This document shows positions 37,541 through 46,730 of a stretch of 64,000 bases of DNA, piece after piece (position 1 is the stretch's first letter; each line of letters starts with the position of its first letter). The notes under the pieces were generated by a model that saw only the letters and a program-made list of their open reading frames with translations, was not told the DNA's origin and did no database searches. Source of the DNA: Negadavirga shengliensis (lineage in GTDB: Bacteria > Bacteroidota > Bacteroidia > Cytophagales > Cyclobacteriaceae). Position numbers and translations under genes: made by a program. The DNA lies in the NCBI RefSeq assembly GCF_042652345.1, contig NZ_JBHSJJ010000013.1, positions 102,512 to 166,511 on the forward strand. Reading direction: 5' to 3'.

Positions 37541-38437
37541 ATGAAAACGATAAGAAAAGTCATTTTATTTCTTTTTTTGGCAGTTCCTTTTGTGCTGCAG
37601 GCCCAAAAGGTAGACCGGTCAGTTTTACTGGAGGATCTGGAATTTCTTTCTTCTGAAAAACTCCGGGGAAGGGCACCGATGAGTGAGGGAAGCCGGATGG
37701 CCCAAGATTACATCAAGGAGAGGTTCAAAAGCCTTGGACTGTCCAGCCAGTTCCCCGATCACAGCCAAAAATTCCGGCTTTCCGACAAAGATAAGGCCCG
37801 GGACCGGAAGGGGGTAAACATTATCGGTTTTGTTCCGGGAAGCGAATCTTCAAGGATTATTTTGGTTATGGCGCATTATGACCACCTAGGAACCAAAGAA
37901 GACCTGATATTCCATGGAGCGGATGACAATGCTTCGGGAGCAGCGGCGCTATTGTCTTTTGCGGCCTATTTTGCAGAAAACAGACCTGAACATTCCATGC
38001 TCTTTGCCGCTACCGATGCAGAAGAAATGGGGCTTTTGGGAGCCCGGGCACTGGCAAGGGACTTTCCGTTTCCTCTGGACCAAATCAGCGTAGTCTTTAA
38101 TATGGACATGATAGGCCGCAGCGACATGCGACGGCTGTATGCGGTGGGAACCAGACATTATCCGCAATTGAAGCCTTTTATCGAGGATGTGGCCAGGCGG
38201 TCCAAAATAGAACTGGTCCCGGGAAATGACGGAGGAGGCGGAAAAGACTGGACCAATGCTTCTGACCATGCGGCATTTCATGAAAAAGGAGTACCGTTTA
38301 TCTACTTTGGCGTGGATGACCACAAAGATTACCACAAGCCGTCAGATACTTTTGAGAATATAGATCAAGAATTTTATTATCAGGCAGTAACTACGATTCT
38401 GGATACAATCATGCGAATGGATAGAGGCCTCAAGTAA
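37541..38437 (+). CDS. M28 family metallopeptidase, secreted
   Basis: 298 aa with signal peptide (MKTIRKVILFLFLAVPFVLQAQ). M28 enzymes are two-zinc aminopeptidases. Zinc ligands are visible in AHYDHLG (His), GADDNASG (Asp), DAEEMGLLG (Glu, next to the catalytic Glu), NMDMIGR (Asp) and HKDYHKPSD (His). N-terminal segment LEDLEFLSSEKLRGRAP and MAQDYIKERFKSLGL form the lid. It lacks a PA insert, so it is a compact version. Probably periplasmic and peptide-degrading; specificity is unknown. Confidence 0.88.
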   Translation: MKTIRKVILFLFLAVPFVLQAQKVDRSVLLEDLEFLSSEKLRGRAPMSEGSRMAQDYIKERFKSLGLSSQFPDHSQKFRLSDKDKARDRKGVNIIGFVPGSESSRIILVMAHYDHLGTKEDLIFHGADDNASGAAALLSFAAYFAENRPEHSMLFAATDAEEMGLLGARALARDFPFPLDQISVVFNMDMIGRSDMRRLYAVGTRHYPQLKPFIEDVARRSKIELVPGNDGGGGKDWTNASDHAAFHEKGVPFIYFGVDDHKDYHKPSDTFENIDQEFYYQAVTTILDTIMRMDRGLK

Positions 38438-38457
38438 CAAAGTACAAGGTAACCATC

Positions 38458-40158
38458 CTATTTGAACAGGTAACTGACTCCTACTTTCCCAACCAGGTTC
38501 TTCCTGTCCAAACCGGCTACAAAGTACCGTCGGGGATGGTTTTCCAGGTACCATTTATAATTCAGCGTGTTGACGTACTGGAAAGAGGCACCTACCAACA
38601 GGCCTTCAAACTGCCATTCCGCCAGAATACCAGGTACTATATCCACATATTTTCTGCGCCAGTCCTTGATGTCCTCAAATCTTTTGTAGTAGAAATCATT
38701 GTTGTGGTTGATGTATTCCAACTGGATCCCGATCTTGTTGAATCCCTTTACCCATGCCGCATCAGCAGAGATGACATTGCTGCCGGGCCCATACCCAAAT
38801 CCCAACACCTGTCCGCGGTGGGTATAGCCGTGCCGCACATAAGGATGGGTATACCAGCTGTTTTTCTCCAAAATGACGTCCCTCACGGTCTGACCTGTTT
38901 GGGTCATCTCCATACCTACCTGCAGGTATTCCTCTGCACGTTTCATAGGAATCAAATTGGAGAACCCTAAGGTAAAAGCCCGGTTTTTGTCGGGATTGAC
39001 TAAAAAGTCGTAGAGTGTCCTGCTATTGCCATTGGAACCATATTCACCGTAGAATTCAAAATGGCCGCTGGGATCCATCCACCTGAAATAACCTGCGCTG
39101 AGCTGGTTTCTCTTGTTGACATCAGGCCTGGTGATGCTTTCCGGCCCCTTTCCGCCATTAAAGACGGGAAGATAATCACTGAAGCTTTCCATGTCACTGC
39201 GGTACATCTGAGAAACACTGCTGAAACCTAAAAACAGTCCCGAGACCCATTTGGGCTGGTAAGTGATGACAAAACCCGATAGGTACCGCCAGTCTTCTCT
39301 TTTGGGAACATATAAGGGCGTGTTTCTATAGACATAATCTGATTGTGGCGGCAAAAACCCTGATGACTCCAGCCTTCCCGCTATCAATTGGGTTTCGAAT
39401 GCCCCGATTTTTGTTTGAAGCGGTTCTCGGGTGTTGAAGGTGGCGTGGAGAAATCCGGGAGCGTGGTTGCTCATCAGCAATGAGGCGCGCCTTCCGGGAC
39501 CCCACCAGAGGTTTTCGGTAGAAATACCGACGGAGAATTCATTGATGTTGAACCGGATACTGGATTGCCCCGGCAATAAACGGGTGTAGGAGCTTTCCCC
39601 GAACCGTTCCGGAATGTCTGAGGTGTTTAACCATTCATAATACTGGATCCAGGTGCTGCCATCATGCTCCACCGGAAAACCTTGATAATCCCTGTTTCCC
39701 GCATGCAGGAACTCCGGCTGAAACTGGACGGACAGAGGCCCGTATTCGAAATAAACACCTGCGCTAAAGAGGTATTGCATCCCGGAATTGGGAATCATCG
39801 GCCCGTTGTTGATGCCGAAAGCATAATCGGAATTGTATTGTCCCCTCAACATTACCGGCAATACCGCCACCCCGCCTTTTTTGTCTGGCAGGACAAAATT
39901 GAACCTGGAAGTCCCCTCATCCATGAAAGTTTCGTTGATATCTACTCCCTTGGTATCAAAAGCCTGTGTGGGATACAAAGGTCTGATCATAAAACTGCTG
40001 GCAGAATCCAGGTTACCGAGCAGTTGTTGCCTCCGCATGTAATCCTCAAAAACCGGTAGATTCAATGATAAGCTTTGTGAATGGCTTATCAAAGGCAACA
40101 TTGCAATGCCCCAAAAAATCAAAAACTTAAAGGTGATCTGGGTAGGAATGGTTGGCAT
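38458..40158 (-). CDS. Capsule assembly Wzi family outer-membrane protein
   Basis: 566 aa. Signal peptide FLIFWGIAMLPLISHSQS. The body is a beta-barrel with alternating aromatic strands (GPLSVQFQPEFLHAGNRDYQG, TENLWWGPGRRASLLMSNHAPG, SAGYFRWMDPSGHFEFYGEYG). Wzi is an outer-membrane lectin that anchors capsular polysaccharide, and Bacteroidota Wzi-like proteins share this ENLWWGPGRR pattern. No capsule cluster is close by. The upstream gene is a lipoprotein only 10 bp away, probably in the same operon. Confidence 0.85.
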   Translation of the reverse strand: MPTIPTQITFKFLIFWGIAMLPLISHSQSLSLNLPVFEDYMRRQQLLGNLDSASSFMIRPLYPTQAFDTKGVDINETFMDEGTSRFNFVLPDKKGGVAVLPVMLRGQYNSDYAFGINNGPMIPNSGMQYLFSAGVYFEYGPLSVQFQPEFLHAGNRDYQGFPVEHDGSTWIQYYEWLNTSDIPERFGESSYTRLLPGQSSIRFNINEFSVGISTENLWWGPGRRASLLMSNHAPGFLHATFNTREPLQTKIGAFETQLIAGRLESSGFLPPQSDYVYRNTPLYVPKREDWRYLSGFVITYQPKWVSGLFLGFSSVSQMYRSDMESFSDYLPVFNGGKGPESITRPDVNKRNQLSAGYFRWMDPSGHFEFYGEYGSNGNSRTLYDFLVNPDKNRAFTLGFSNLIPMKRAEEYLQVGMEMTQTGQTVRDVILEKNSWYTHPYVRHGYTHRGQVLGFGYGPGSNVISADAAWVKGFNKIGIQLEYINHNNDFYYKRFEDIKDWRRKYVDIVPGILAEWQFEGLLVGASFQYVNTLNYKWYLENHPRRYFVAGLDRKNLVGKVGVSYLFK

Positions 40159-40168
40159 ATCTTAGGGC

Positions 40169-40840
40169 TCACTTTAAGGTCATGGTACTTACTTCTATTT
40201 TAGCTATGGACCAGCTCTCGTCACAAGGCGGACTATAGGCATTTTCCTGTTTTAATTCATCTCCACAGATAATCTCCAGGGAAGATGCTTTATGCGAGAT
40301 GATCCTGGTGATCCTGTATTTGACGGTCCACCCGGGAACTCCTGCATATTGGCAACGTCCCGGGAGATCAGTTGCTATGGCGTCTGTCTTCGGTTCAAAA
40401 AACCGGGGATAGTTTTCAGGATAAGACTGGTACAAGCAATAATTGGACCCACACGGCGTGTTGGAAAAGGTAGTTCTGATTATTTCCGCACCGTCCAGGT
40501 GCATGTACCAGAAATCCGGTCCCCCTACATTATCCGGATTACCATCCCAGCTGTCATGCACAAGCAAATCGATGACAACTTTTACGGCATTATGGGAAGG
40601 TAAATTGGGAATGGTAAGCTGAATTTCTTCATTGTGAAAGAACCCCAGTACCGTATCATCATTGTATTCATATAACCTGCCTTTCTGGAAGTTGGCCAAG
40701 TCCAATTGAGAAAAATCATTTGAATAGATAAGCACTTCTTCAAGGAGGGTATCTTCGCAGGAAATAAGAAACAGAGAAGGTAAAAAGATCCTTATCAGAA
40801 AATGGAACTCAGAAATCCTGTAAAAAGGGATTTTTTGCAT
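40169..40840 (-). CDS. Lipoprotein of unknown function, upstream of wzi-like gene
   Basis: 223 aa from the ATG at 40840. The N-terminus (FHFLIRIFLPSLFLISCED) is a lipobox signal. The mature part begins VLIYSNDFSQLDLANFQKG and has a beta-sandwich look (AVKVVIDLLVHDSWDG, FWYMHLDGAEIIRTTF, SLEIICGDELKQENAY) with four cysteines in the C-terminal half. It may bind carbohydrate, but this is only from appearance. The stop lies 10 bp before the wzi-like start, so they are made together. Confidence 0.7.
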   Translation of the reverse strand: MQKIPFYRISEFHFLIRIFLPSLFLISCEDTLLEEVLIYSNDFSQLDLANFQKGRLYEYNDDTVLGFFHNEEIQLTIPNLPSHNAVKVVIDLLVHDSWDGNPDNVGGPDFWYMHLDGAEIIRTTFSNTPCGSNYCLYQSYPENYPRFFEPKTDAIATDLPGRCQYAGVPGWTVKYRITRIISHKASSLEIICGDELKQENAYSPPCDESWSIAKIEVSTMTLK

Positions 40841-40948
40841 GTCGGATAAAATAGTGGTGACGGTAAAGTAACAAATAAACAAAATAATTATCAATGAAAG
40901 GGAGTCAACACATGATTTTCATTGCTTTATAAAACACAAGGGGAAAAC

Positions 40949-43423
40949 TTAGTCCAGGTAATATAGTCTTTTTACCCGTTCACCGATATTGGTCAACAAT
41001 TCATAAGGAATCGTTCCGATGTTTTCGGCAAGTTGGTATATGGGTATGTTTTCCCCATAAACGATGACCGTATCACCTTCTTTTGCATCTATTCCGCTTA
41101 TATCTACCATCGTCATGTCCATGCATACATTTCCGATTACAGGAGCTCTTTGGCCCCGGATCAACACATAGCCCCTTCCATTGCTGAATCTCCTGTCAAA
41201 CCCGTCGGCATAGCCGATGGCGATGGTGGCTGTTCGGCCCTTTTCTGTCATCATGCCCTTTCTGCCATAGCCTATACTGTCTCCTTTCTCCAGCTCTTTT
41301 ATCTGCGAAACCACCGTCTTCAAGGAAAATACTTGCTGCAATGAAGATTGTTCCCGGCCGCTGACTTCCACGCCATATACACCTATCCCCAATCTGACCA
41401 TATCAAAGGCATATTCAGGATACCTGATGATGCCGGCAGAGTTCAGCACATGCCGTAAGGGAGTGTAGCCCAAGAAGGCAATTATTTTATCGCACATGTC
41501 GGAAAATTGTTGCAGCTGCTTCTGGGTGAATTTATCATGGACCGCTTCATCTGCACCGGCAAGGTGGGTATACAGGCTTGCAACTTTCAGCTCCGGATAG
41601 TCATGGATCAAAGATGCCAGCTCTTGTAACGCATCCCTGTCTATTCCTAAACGCCTCATGCCGGTCTCCAACTCCAGGTGCACTGATGGGAACAAGGAAT
41701 GATTTTTCACATAGTGGATAAGTTCATTAAATATCCTAATGCTGTAAATCACAGGTTCAAGCCGGTATTCGTCAAGCAGATGGAAGGTGTTCACATCTGT
41801 ATTCATCACCATAATGGGGAGTCTGATCCCTTTTTGCCTTAAATAAACCCCTTCATCCGCATAGGCCACGGCAAGGTAATCGGCCCCAAGGCTCTGCAGG
41901 TGGTTGGCGATTTCTGCCGATCCCCCTCCATAAGCGAAAGCCTTGACCATCACCATGACCTTTGTTCCAGACGCCAGCCGCTGTTTATAAAAATTGAAGT
42001 TATGGGAGATGGCATTCAGGTTGATCTCCAATACGGTGCCGTGAAATTTCTCCTCGAGCTTTTTTACAATTTCTTCAAAATAGAATTTTCTGGCGCCTTT
42101 TATGAGGATCAGGTCTTCCTCCAGCTTGAAGTCCTGGAGATTTTCCAGCAGGTGGGAGGTGTCCCTGAAGAAATAAGCTTTTTCACCAAAGTACTCCCCG
42201 AAGGCTTTGATCCGTTCACCCACACCTATGAAAAAGTCTATGCCGTAGTGGCCCACTAATTTTCCGGCTTTCTGATAAATGCGCTCTTCATTGCCGGCCT
42301 GTACCATATCCGATAAGATAAGGATCTTTCTTCCACTTTGCCTTTGAAGCCCCATGAACTCAAGCGCTATTTCCAATCCCGCGAGATCATTGTTATAAGT
42401 GTCGTCTATGATATTGCATCGATTTATGCCTGGCTTCAAAGTCAGCCGCATATCTATGTTACGCAATGTGGCAATGCCTTTTTGTATGGCATGGGGTTTC
42501 ATCCCCAACGTCAGGCAGGCCACGATGACATGCCGGAGGTTTTCCAGAGAAGCGCTGTCCCGGAAAGCGGTATAAAAGGTAAACATGTCCAGGTCAGGCT
42601 TAATGAGGACAATCCTACTGCCGGCATCGTCATTTTTTACGGAAAGCGTGTAGTCCGATCCCGGAACCTCCGACCAGCTTATCAACTTGTCCCGCTCCCT
42701 GTTTTTTTCCAGATAGTCCGCTACGGCCTTCTGGTCTTTTCTGTAAATGATATACCTGCTCCCGGAAAACAACTTGCACTTTTCTATAAGCTTTTCTTCG
42801 GCATTTGTAAAATTTTCGTCGTGAGCAGTGCCCAGGTTGGTGAATATCCCCAACTCAGGCCTGATTATTCTGTTCAGCTTCTCCATCTCGCCTTTTTCGG
42901 AAATCCCCGCCTCCAGGATGCCTATCTGATGGTAGCTTTCCAGAGATAGGGCCGAAAGGGGGACCCCTATTTGACTGTTGTAGCTTTTGGGACTTTTTCC
43001 GACACGGTACTGATGGGACAGTATCTGGCCCAACCATTCCTTGATGATGGTTTTTCCATTACTGCCGGTAATACCCACTATAGGGTAGCGGATTTGATTC
43101 CTGTTCCATATGGCCAGCTGCTGCAACGCATCCAGCGGATTTTCCACTAAAAAAATATTGGCACCCGGCAACTTTTCCGACCAGTTTGTATCGGGTGTTT
43201 CTTGGGATAAAAGGAAATTTCTTGTGCCGGCAAGATGAGCCTCGTCGGAAAATTGCCGGCCGTTTAGACGATTCCCCTTAAGGCCGATAAACAAGGTGTC
43301 CCCGCCGGAAAATATTTTTCTGGAATCGATAGCTACTTGGGTAAAAGAAATCCCGGGATCCTGTTCTATCAGTTTTCCGGGATATCCCTCTGCAAAAGTC
43401 CGCAGGTTGAGTTTATCCATCAT
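40949..43423 (-). CDS. murF-alr: Bifunctional UDP-MurNAc-tripeptide:D-Ala-D-Ala ligase / alanine racemase (MurF-Alr)
   Basis: 824 aa fusion. Residues about 1-455: MurF, with GITGSNGKTIIKEWLGQIL (ATP loop), NLGTAHDENFTNAEEKLIEK and DDTYNNDLAGLEIAL. From about 460: alanine racemase (TVLEINLNAISHNFNFYKQ) with the PLP-binding MVKAFAYGGGSAEIA (Lys), catalytic Tyr region DMVRLGIGVYG, and IGNVCMDMTMVDIS at the substrate side. It supplies D-Ala and attaches D-Ala-D-Ala to the peptidoglycan precursor. The MurF-Alr fusion is a known arrangement in many Bacteroidota. Divergent from the small secreted gene at 43640. Confidence 0.93.
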   Translation of the reverse strand: MMDKLNLRTFAEGYPGKLIEQDPGISFTQVAIDSRKIFSGGDTLFIGLKGNRLNGRQFSDEAHLAGTRNFLLSQETPDTNWSEKLPGANIFLVENPLDALQQLAIWNRNQIRYPIVGITGSNGKTIIKEWLGQILSHQYRVGKSPKSYNSQIGVPLSALSLESYHQIGILEAGISEKGEMEKLNRIIRPELGIFTNLGTAHDENFTNAEEKLIEKCKLFSGSRYIIYRKDQKAVADYLEKNRERDKLISWSEVPGSDYTLSVKNDDAGSRIVLIKPDLDMFTFYTAFRDSASLENLRHVIVACLTLGMKPHAIQKGIATLRNIDMRLTLKPGINRCNIIDDTYNNDLAGLEIALEFMGLQRQSGRKILILSDMVQAGNEERIYQKAGKLVGHYGIDFFIGVGERIKAFGEYFGEKAYFFRDTSHLLENLQDFKLEEDLILIKGARKFYFEEIVKKLEEKFHGTVLEINLNAISHNFNFYKQRLASGTKVMVMVKAFAYGGGSAEIANHLQSLGADYLAVAYADEGVYLRQKGIRLPIMVMNTDVNTFHLLDEYRLEPVIYSIRIFNELIHYVKNHSLFPSVHLELETGMRRLGIDRDALQELASLIHDYPELKVASLYTHLAGADEAVHDKFTQKQLQQFSDMCDKIIAFLGYTPLRHVLNSAGIIRYPEYAFDMVRLGIGVYGVEVSGREQSSLQQVFSLKTVVSQIKELEKGDSIGYGRKGMMTEKGRTATIAIGYADGFDRRFSNGRGYVLIRGQRAPVIGNVCMDMTMVDISGIDAKEGDTVIVYGENIPIYQLAENIGTIPYELLTNIGERVKRLYYLD

Positions 43424-43555
43424 GTTGATCTAGACTGTATCTTTGCTTTGTCAGAGGTAAAGTTAATGGAAATAGCCGGAGTTAGGACATCTTACCCATC
43501 GCCAAATTGCGGCCGTGCCATCAAAGAAAATTTAGATTATCATATTGATCAATCG

Positions 43556-43587
43556 TTTGCACAAAGGCTATAAATTTTGTATATTTG
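43556..43587 (+). promoter_or_regulatory. Bacteroidota-type promoter for the small secreted protein
   Basis: TTTG at 43556-43559, 20-bp spacer, TATATTTG at 43580-43587. This is a full match to the Bacteroidota consensus. Transcription would start near 43594, about 45 nt before the ATG at 43640. Confidence 0.65.
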
Positions 43588-43639
43588 AAAACAATCGTTT
43601 AAAAAATAGCTTTACCTAATAGGGTTAATGTAACGCACC

Positions 43640-44002
43640 ATGTCTTTTCCATATAAAATTTTGAAAACGGGCTCAGTCTTCAGCTTTTTGGGGATTTTAT
43701 TTTGTTTTTTATATTCAACTGAACTCAAGGCCCAAAGTGAAGGGGATTTGGTGTTACCTGGTGAAATAAAATCTGAACATTCGTATAAAGACACAACTTC
43801 TCCCACACAGGCAGTTGCCTCCGAGGAAAGTGCTTCCGATTATTCTCCGTTGAACCGTGACAGGAATATTCCGAATGAAGAAAAAGAGCAAAAGCCCGAA
43901 TATTCCCAAAACAGGGAAAAACAGATAAAGAATGAGGAAATGTCGACCCTTTCCTTTAATATTTTTTTATATGTTCTCGACAGGTTTCGGGAAGATAAAT
44001 AA
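43640..44002 (+). CDS. Small secreted protein of unknown function
   Basis: 120 aa. Signal peptide-like N-terminus (VFSFLGILFCFLYSTELKAQ) with a possible AQ cleavage. The rest is low-complexity, polar and acidic (KDTTSPTQAVASEESASDYS, EEKEQKPEYSQNREKQIKN) with a short hydrophobic helix at the end (LSFNIFLYVLDRFRE). No family is recognised. A consensus promoter 53 bp upstream and a plausible signal peptide argue that it is a real gene. Confidence 0.6.
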   Translation: MSFPYKILKTGSVFSFLGILFCFLYSTELKAQSEGDLVLPGEIKSEHSYKDTTSPTQAVASEESASDYSPLNRDRNIPNEEKEQKPEYSQNREKQIKNEEMSTLSFNIFLYVLDRFREDK

Positions 44003-44511
44003 GCCTGTTCCAATGACAATTTGGCTTTAAGTGTGAAAGCCTGATCAATTCCGGGGGGGCGACAGTATGATGGCCATTGATATCTCATTTCTTAAAAAGC
44101 CGGATCAAGCAATAATTCCCGATTTAATTGGTTCATGGATTGACAGGAAGGATTTGAAAAACATCCAACGAGCCTCTTAAAAGTGGTTATTTATTATATT
44201 TTAGAAATTTTCAAGGGCAAAAAATCCGTGCAAACCGGTGCAGACCTGCCCCAGCCTGCCCCGAACTGGTTTCGGGGAATTTGCTTCGGGATTAATGGAC
44301 CCAACATCATTCTTCCCAACTTTTATCCGTTTGACCCGAACAGCCCGGCATTTTTCAGCCGTTTTCGGGTAAAGTTTGTTTTTTGCCGAAAATCAAAGCA
44401 CCCGAGCTGCGGCAGCCTAAACCGGAGGCATGTTTGTTGAGTGCCTGTTTTCATTATTGCGCTGTTTTATTTATCTTTTGCTATCCATAACTTATCAAAC
44501 CCAAAAATACA
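44003..44511. other. Intergenic stretch with hairpin
   Basis: 509 bp without a convincing gene. A perfect 7-bp stem CCCCGAA/TTCGGGG lies at 44259-44277 (loop CTGGT) inside a cytosine-rich patch (cagcctgccccgaactgg), followed by repeated ttcggg words, resembling a short dispersed repeat of these genomes. A TATCTTTTG near 44472 is one base off a -7 box for the next gene. Confidence 0.45.
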
Positions 44512-45354
44512 ATGGTTTTAAATTTTCGCTTATATAGAATATTGGCCATCGCCATCCTGCTTATCCAAAGTCTGTCTGGCTATGGTCAGGAAATCGGTCT
44601 GCAGTTGTACAGTCTCAGAGAACAAATGAAAACCGATGTGGAAAAGTACCATGAGATTATAGACCAATGGGGGATCAAATACATAGAAGGAGGCGGAACC
44701 TATGGTATGTCCATGGAGGAATACCTTGAGCTTTTGGAAAAGAACGGCTTGCAGATGATAAGTGTGGGAGGGTCATATGAGGAAATGAGGGACAACCCAC
44801 AGGCGGCGATAGATAAGGCAAAGGCCTTTGGGGCCAAATATATCGTCACTTTTTGGATACCTCACCCATCGGGCAATTTCAGTGAAAGGGAGGCCAAAGA
44901 AGCTGTTGAGGTTTTTAACAAAGCAGGTAAAATGGTAAAAGATGCAGGATTGACCTATTGTTACCATCCCCACGGATATGAGTTCAAACCCTATGGGAAG
45001 GGCACCTTGTTTGACTACATGCTGGACAACGCCGAAAACTTTGATTTTGAGATGGATGTTTTTTGGGTACAGATGGGAGGAGGGGACCCCTTGGCCATCA
45101 TGCGAAAATACCGGGATAAGTTTCCTCTCCTGCATCTTAAAGACCGCAAAAAAGGAACCCCGGGAAGTTCTGACGGAACCGGTGATGTAGAAACCAATGT
45201 GGTGCTTGGTACAGGCGATATTGATGTGGCAGGTATCATAAAAGAGGCTAAAAAAAATGGAACCGAATACCTTATTATAGAGGATGAATCCTCCAGATCA
45301 GTAAGCCAGATCCCCCAAAGTGTCTATTTTATCAATTCAGTTTTAGGGCAATAA
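44512..45354 (+). CDS. Secreted sugar phosphate isomerase/epimerase-like TIM barrel protein
   Basis: 280 aa. Signal peptide ILAIAILLIQSLSGYGQ, then the xylose isomerase-like TIM barrel: EIGLQLYSLREQMKTDVEKY, KYIEGGGTYGMSMEEYLELLE, GLTYCYHPHGYEFKPYGK, DFEMDVFWVQMGGGDPLAI, LLHLKDRKKGTPGSS, and the C-terminal EYLIIEDESSRSV. Conserved His/Asp/Glu metal ligands are in YHPHGYEF, HLKDRKK and IIEDES. Members of this exported group are common in Bacteroidota and probably act on sugars or inositols in the periplasm; the substrate is unknown. Confidence 0.85.
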   Translation: MVLNFRLYRILAIAILLIQSLSGYGQEIGLQLYSLREQMKTDVEKYHEIIDQWGIKYIEGGGTYGMSMEEYLELLEKNGLQMISVGGSYEEMRDNPQAAIDKAKAFGAKYIVTFWIPHPSGNFSEREAKEAVEVFNKAGKMVKDAGLTYCYHPHGYEFKPYGKGTLFDYMLDNAENFDFEMDVFWVQMGGGDPLAIMRKYRDKFPLLHLKDRKKGTPGSSDGTGDVETNVVLGTGDIDVAGIIKEAKKNGTEYLIIEDESSRSVSQIPQSVYFINSVLGQ

Positions 45355-45522
45355 ATTCTAATTCATTCCGGGCCGGGATTGGCCCCGAATGATTTTTCCA
45401 GGGGATTTCTCCCGGGCATGTAAACCTGATCATGCGTAATCCGTACATTATTAAGTAGTTAAAATAAGGGTGTATCCCTTACCTTTTCATCCTTTCAACA
45501 AGAATTATAAGCTTGACCTATA

Positions 45523-46002
45523 ATGTTTATAAACTTTCTTCTGATCTTCTTCATGTTGTTTTCGGATAATCAATCCCATACGCCGGTGATGCGGGAGTTA
45601 CAGGTTATTTCCTTTGAGGAATTTGAAGGCATAACAAAACAGCCGTCAGACAAATTGCGGATTTTTAACTTCTGGGCAACCTGGTGTGCGCCATGTGTCA
45701 AGGAGATGCCGGCTTTTGAAAAGATCAATGCCTCAGATCCGGAGGTGGAGGTGATTTTTATTTCCATGGATGATGGAAGGAAGCCTGAAAGGGTAACTGC
45801 TTTTATAGAAAAGAAAAGCATCCAAGCCCCGGTTTACCTTTTAGATGAAGTGGATTTCAACAGTTGGATAGACAAAGTAAACGAGACCTGGTCCGGGGCC
45901 ATTCCGGCTACCCTTTTTCTTAAACCGGACGGCTCCAGGTTTTTTCATGAAGGAGAGCTTGACAAAGATGAACTAGAAGAACTCATTGACCAACTTAAAT
46001 AA
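45523..46002 (+). CDS. TlpA-like thioredoxin family protein
   Basis: 159 aa. Short hydrophobic N-terminus (FINFLLIFFMLFSDNQS) for export, then a thioredoxin domain: IFNFWATWCAPCVKEMPAFEK with WCAPC site, and SGAIPATLFLKPDGSRFFHEG with cis-Pro. A periplasmic reductant for cytochrome or other disulfides is likely. The next gene, a second thioredoxin-fold protein, starts 9 bp after its stop, so the two form an operon. Confidence 0.85.
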   Translation: MFINFLLIFFMLFSDNQSHTPVMRELQVISFEEFEGITKQPSDKLRIFNFWATWCAPCVKEMPAFEKINASDPEVEVIFISMDDGRKPERVTAFIEKKSIQAPVYLLDEVDFNSWIDKVNETWSGAIPATLFLKPDGSRFFHEGELDKDELEELIDQLK

Positions 46003-46011
46003 TAATGAACC

Positions 46012-46626
46012 ATGAAAAACTTGATCGTAGGATTATTCAGCATTATTGCCATTTTCCTGGCAGGCAGTGTAATGGCCCAGGGCGGCTACGAGGTCGGCGA
46101 TAAGGCCAGCGACTTTAAATTAAAAAATGTAGATGGATCCTGGGTGTCTCTCGCCGACCACGGGGATGCCAAGGGTTTTTTGGTGATATTTTCCTGCAAC
46201 ACCTGTCCCTATGTGGTGGCCTATGAAGACCGCATGATAGCCTTGCATAATAAATATGCGCCGATGGGATATCCGGTTATTGCCATTAATCCCAATGACG
46301 ACAACAGCAGTCCGGGAGACAGTTTTGAAAGAATGAAAGAAAGAGCCAAAGCAAAAGCTTTTCCCTTCGCCTATGTCTATGATGAAACCCAGGAAGTCGT
46401 AAAAAAATACGGCGCCACCAACACCCCCCATGTGTATCTGTTAGAAAAAGAAGGGAATGAATATATCGTAAAATATGTCGGAGCAATTGACAACAACTAT
46501 CAGGACGCTTCAGCAGTAACCAAAAAATATGTGGAAGAGGCCATGGAAGAAGTGATGAAAGGCCAGCCGGTTTCTGAAAACAGAACCAAGGCCATAGGCT
46601 GCACCATCAAATGGAGAAAATCTTAA
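46012..46626 (+). CDS. Exported redoxin/thioredoxin family protein
   Basis: 204 aa. Signal peptide IIAIFLAGSVMAQ. AhpC/TSA-like fold: GDKASDFKLKNVDGSWVSLAD, VIFSCNTCPYVVAYEDRM with a CNTCPYV site (two cysteines in C-x-x-C form), and GATNTPHVYLLEKEGNEYIVK with cis-Pro. The CNTCPYV form is typical of a group of redoxins in Bacteroidota and Proteobacteria. It follows the TlpA-like gene by 9 bp. A bidirectional terminator lies between it and the peroxiredoxin gene. Confidence 0.85.
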   Translation: MKNLIVGLFSIIAIFLAGSVMAQGGYEVGDKASDFKLKNVDGSWVSLADHGDAKGFLVIFSCNTCPYVVAYEDRMIALHNKYAPMGYPVIAINPNDDNSSPGDSFERMKERAKAKAFPFAYVYDETQEVVKKYGATNTPHVYLLEKEGNEYIVKYVGAIDNNYQDASAVTKKYVEEAMEEVMKGQPVSENRTKAIGCTIKWRKS

Positions 46627-46673
46627 TGCCTGGATGAGGCGGATCAGATAAGATTCAACAAGAACGAAAATGC

Positions 46674-46702
46674 AAAAGCCCCCGGAGAATCCAGGGGCTT
46701 TT
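46674..46702. terminator. Bidirectional terminator between redoxin and peroxiredoxin genes
   Basis: AAAAGCCCC (46675-46683 region) and GGGGCTTTT (46694-46702) form a 9-bp stem with a T-rich tail on the plus strand and A-run for the minus-strand ahpC-like transcript. Confidence 0.7.
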
Positions 46703-46730
46703 TATTTTTAAGACGGCTTCTGAAACCGGA

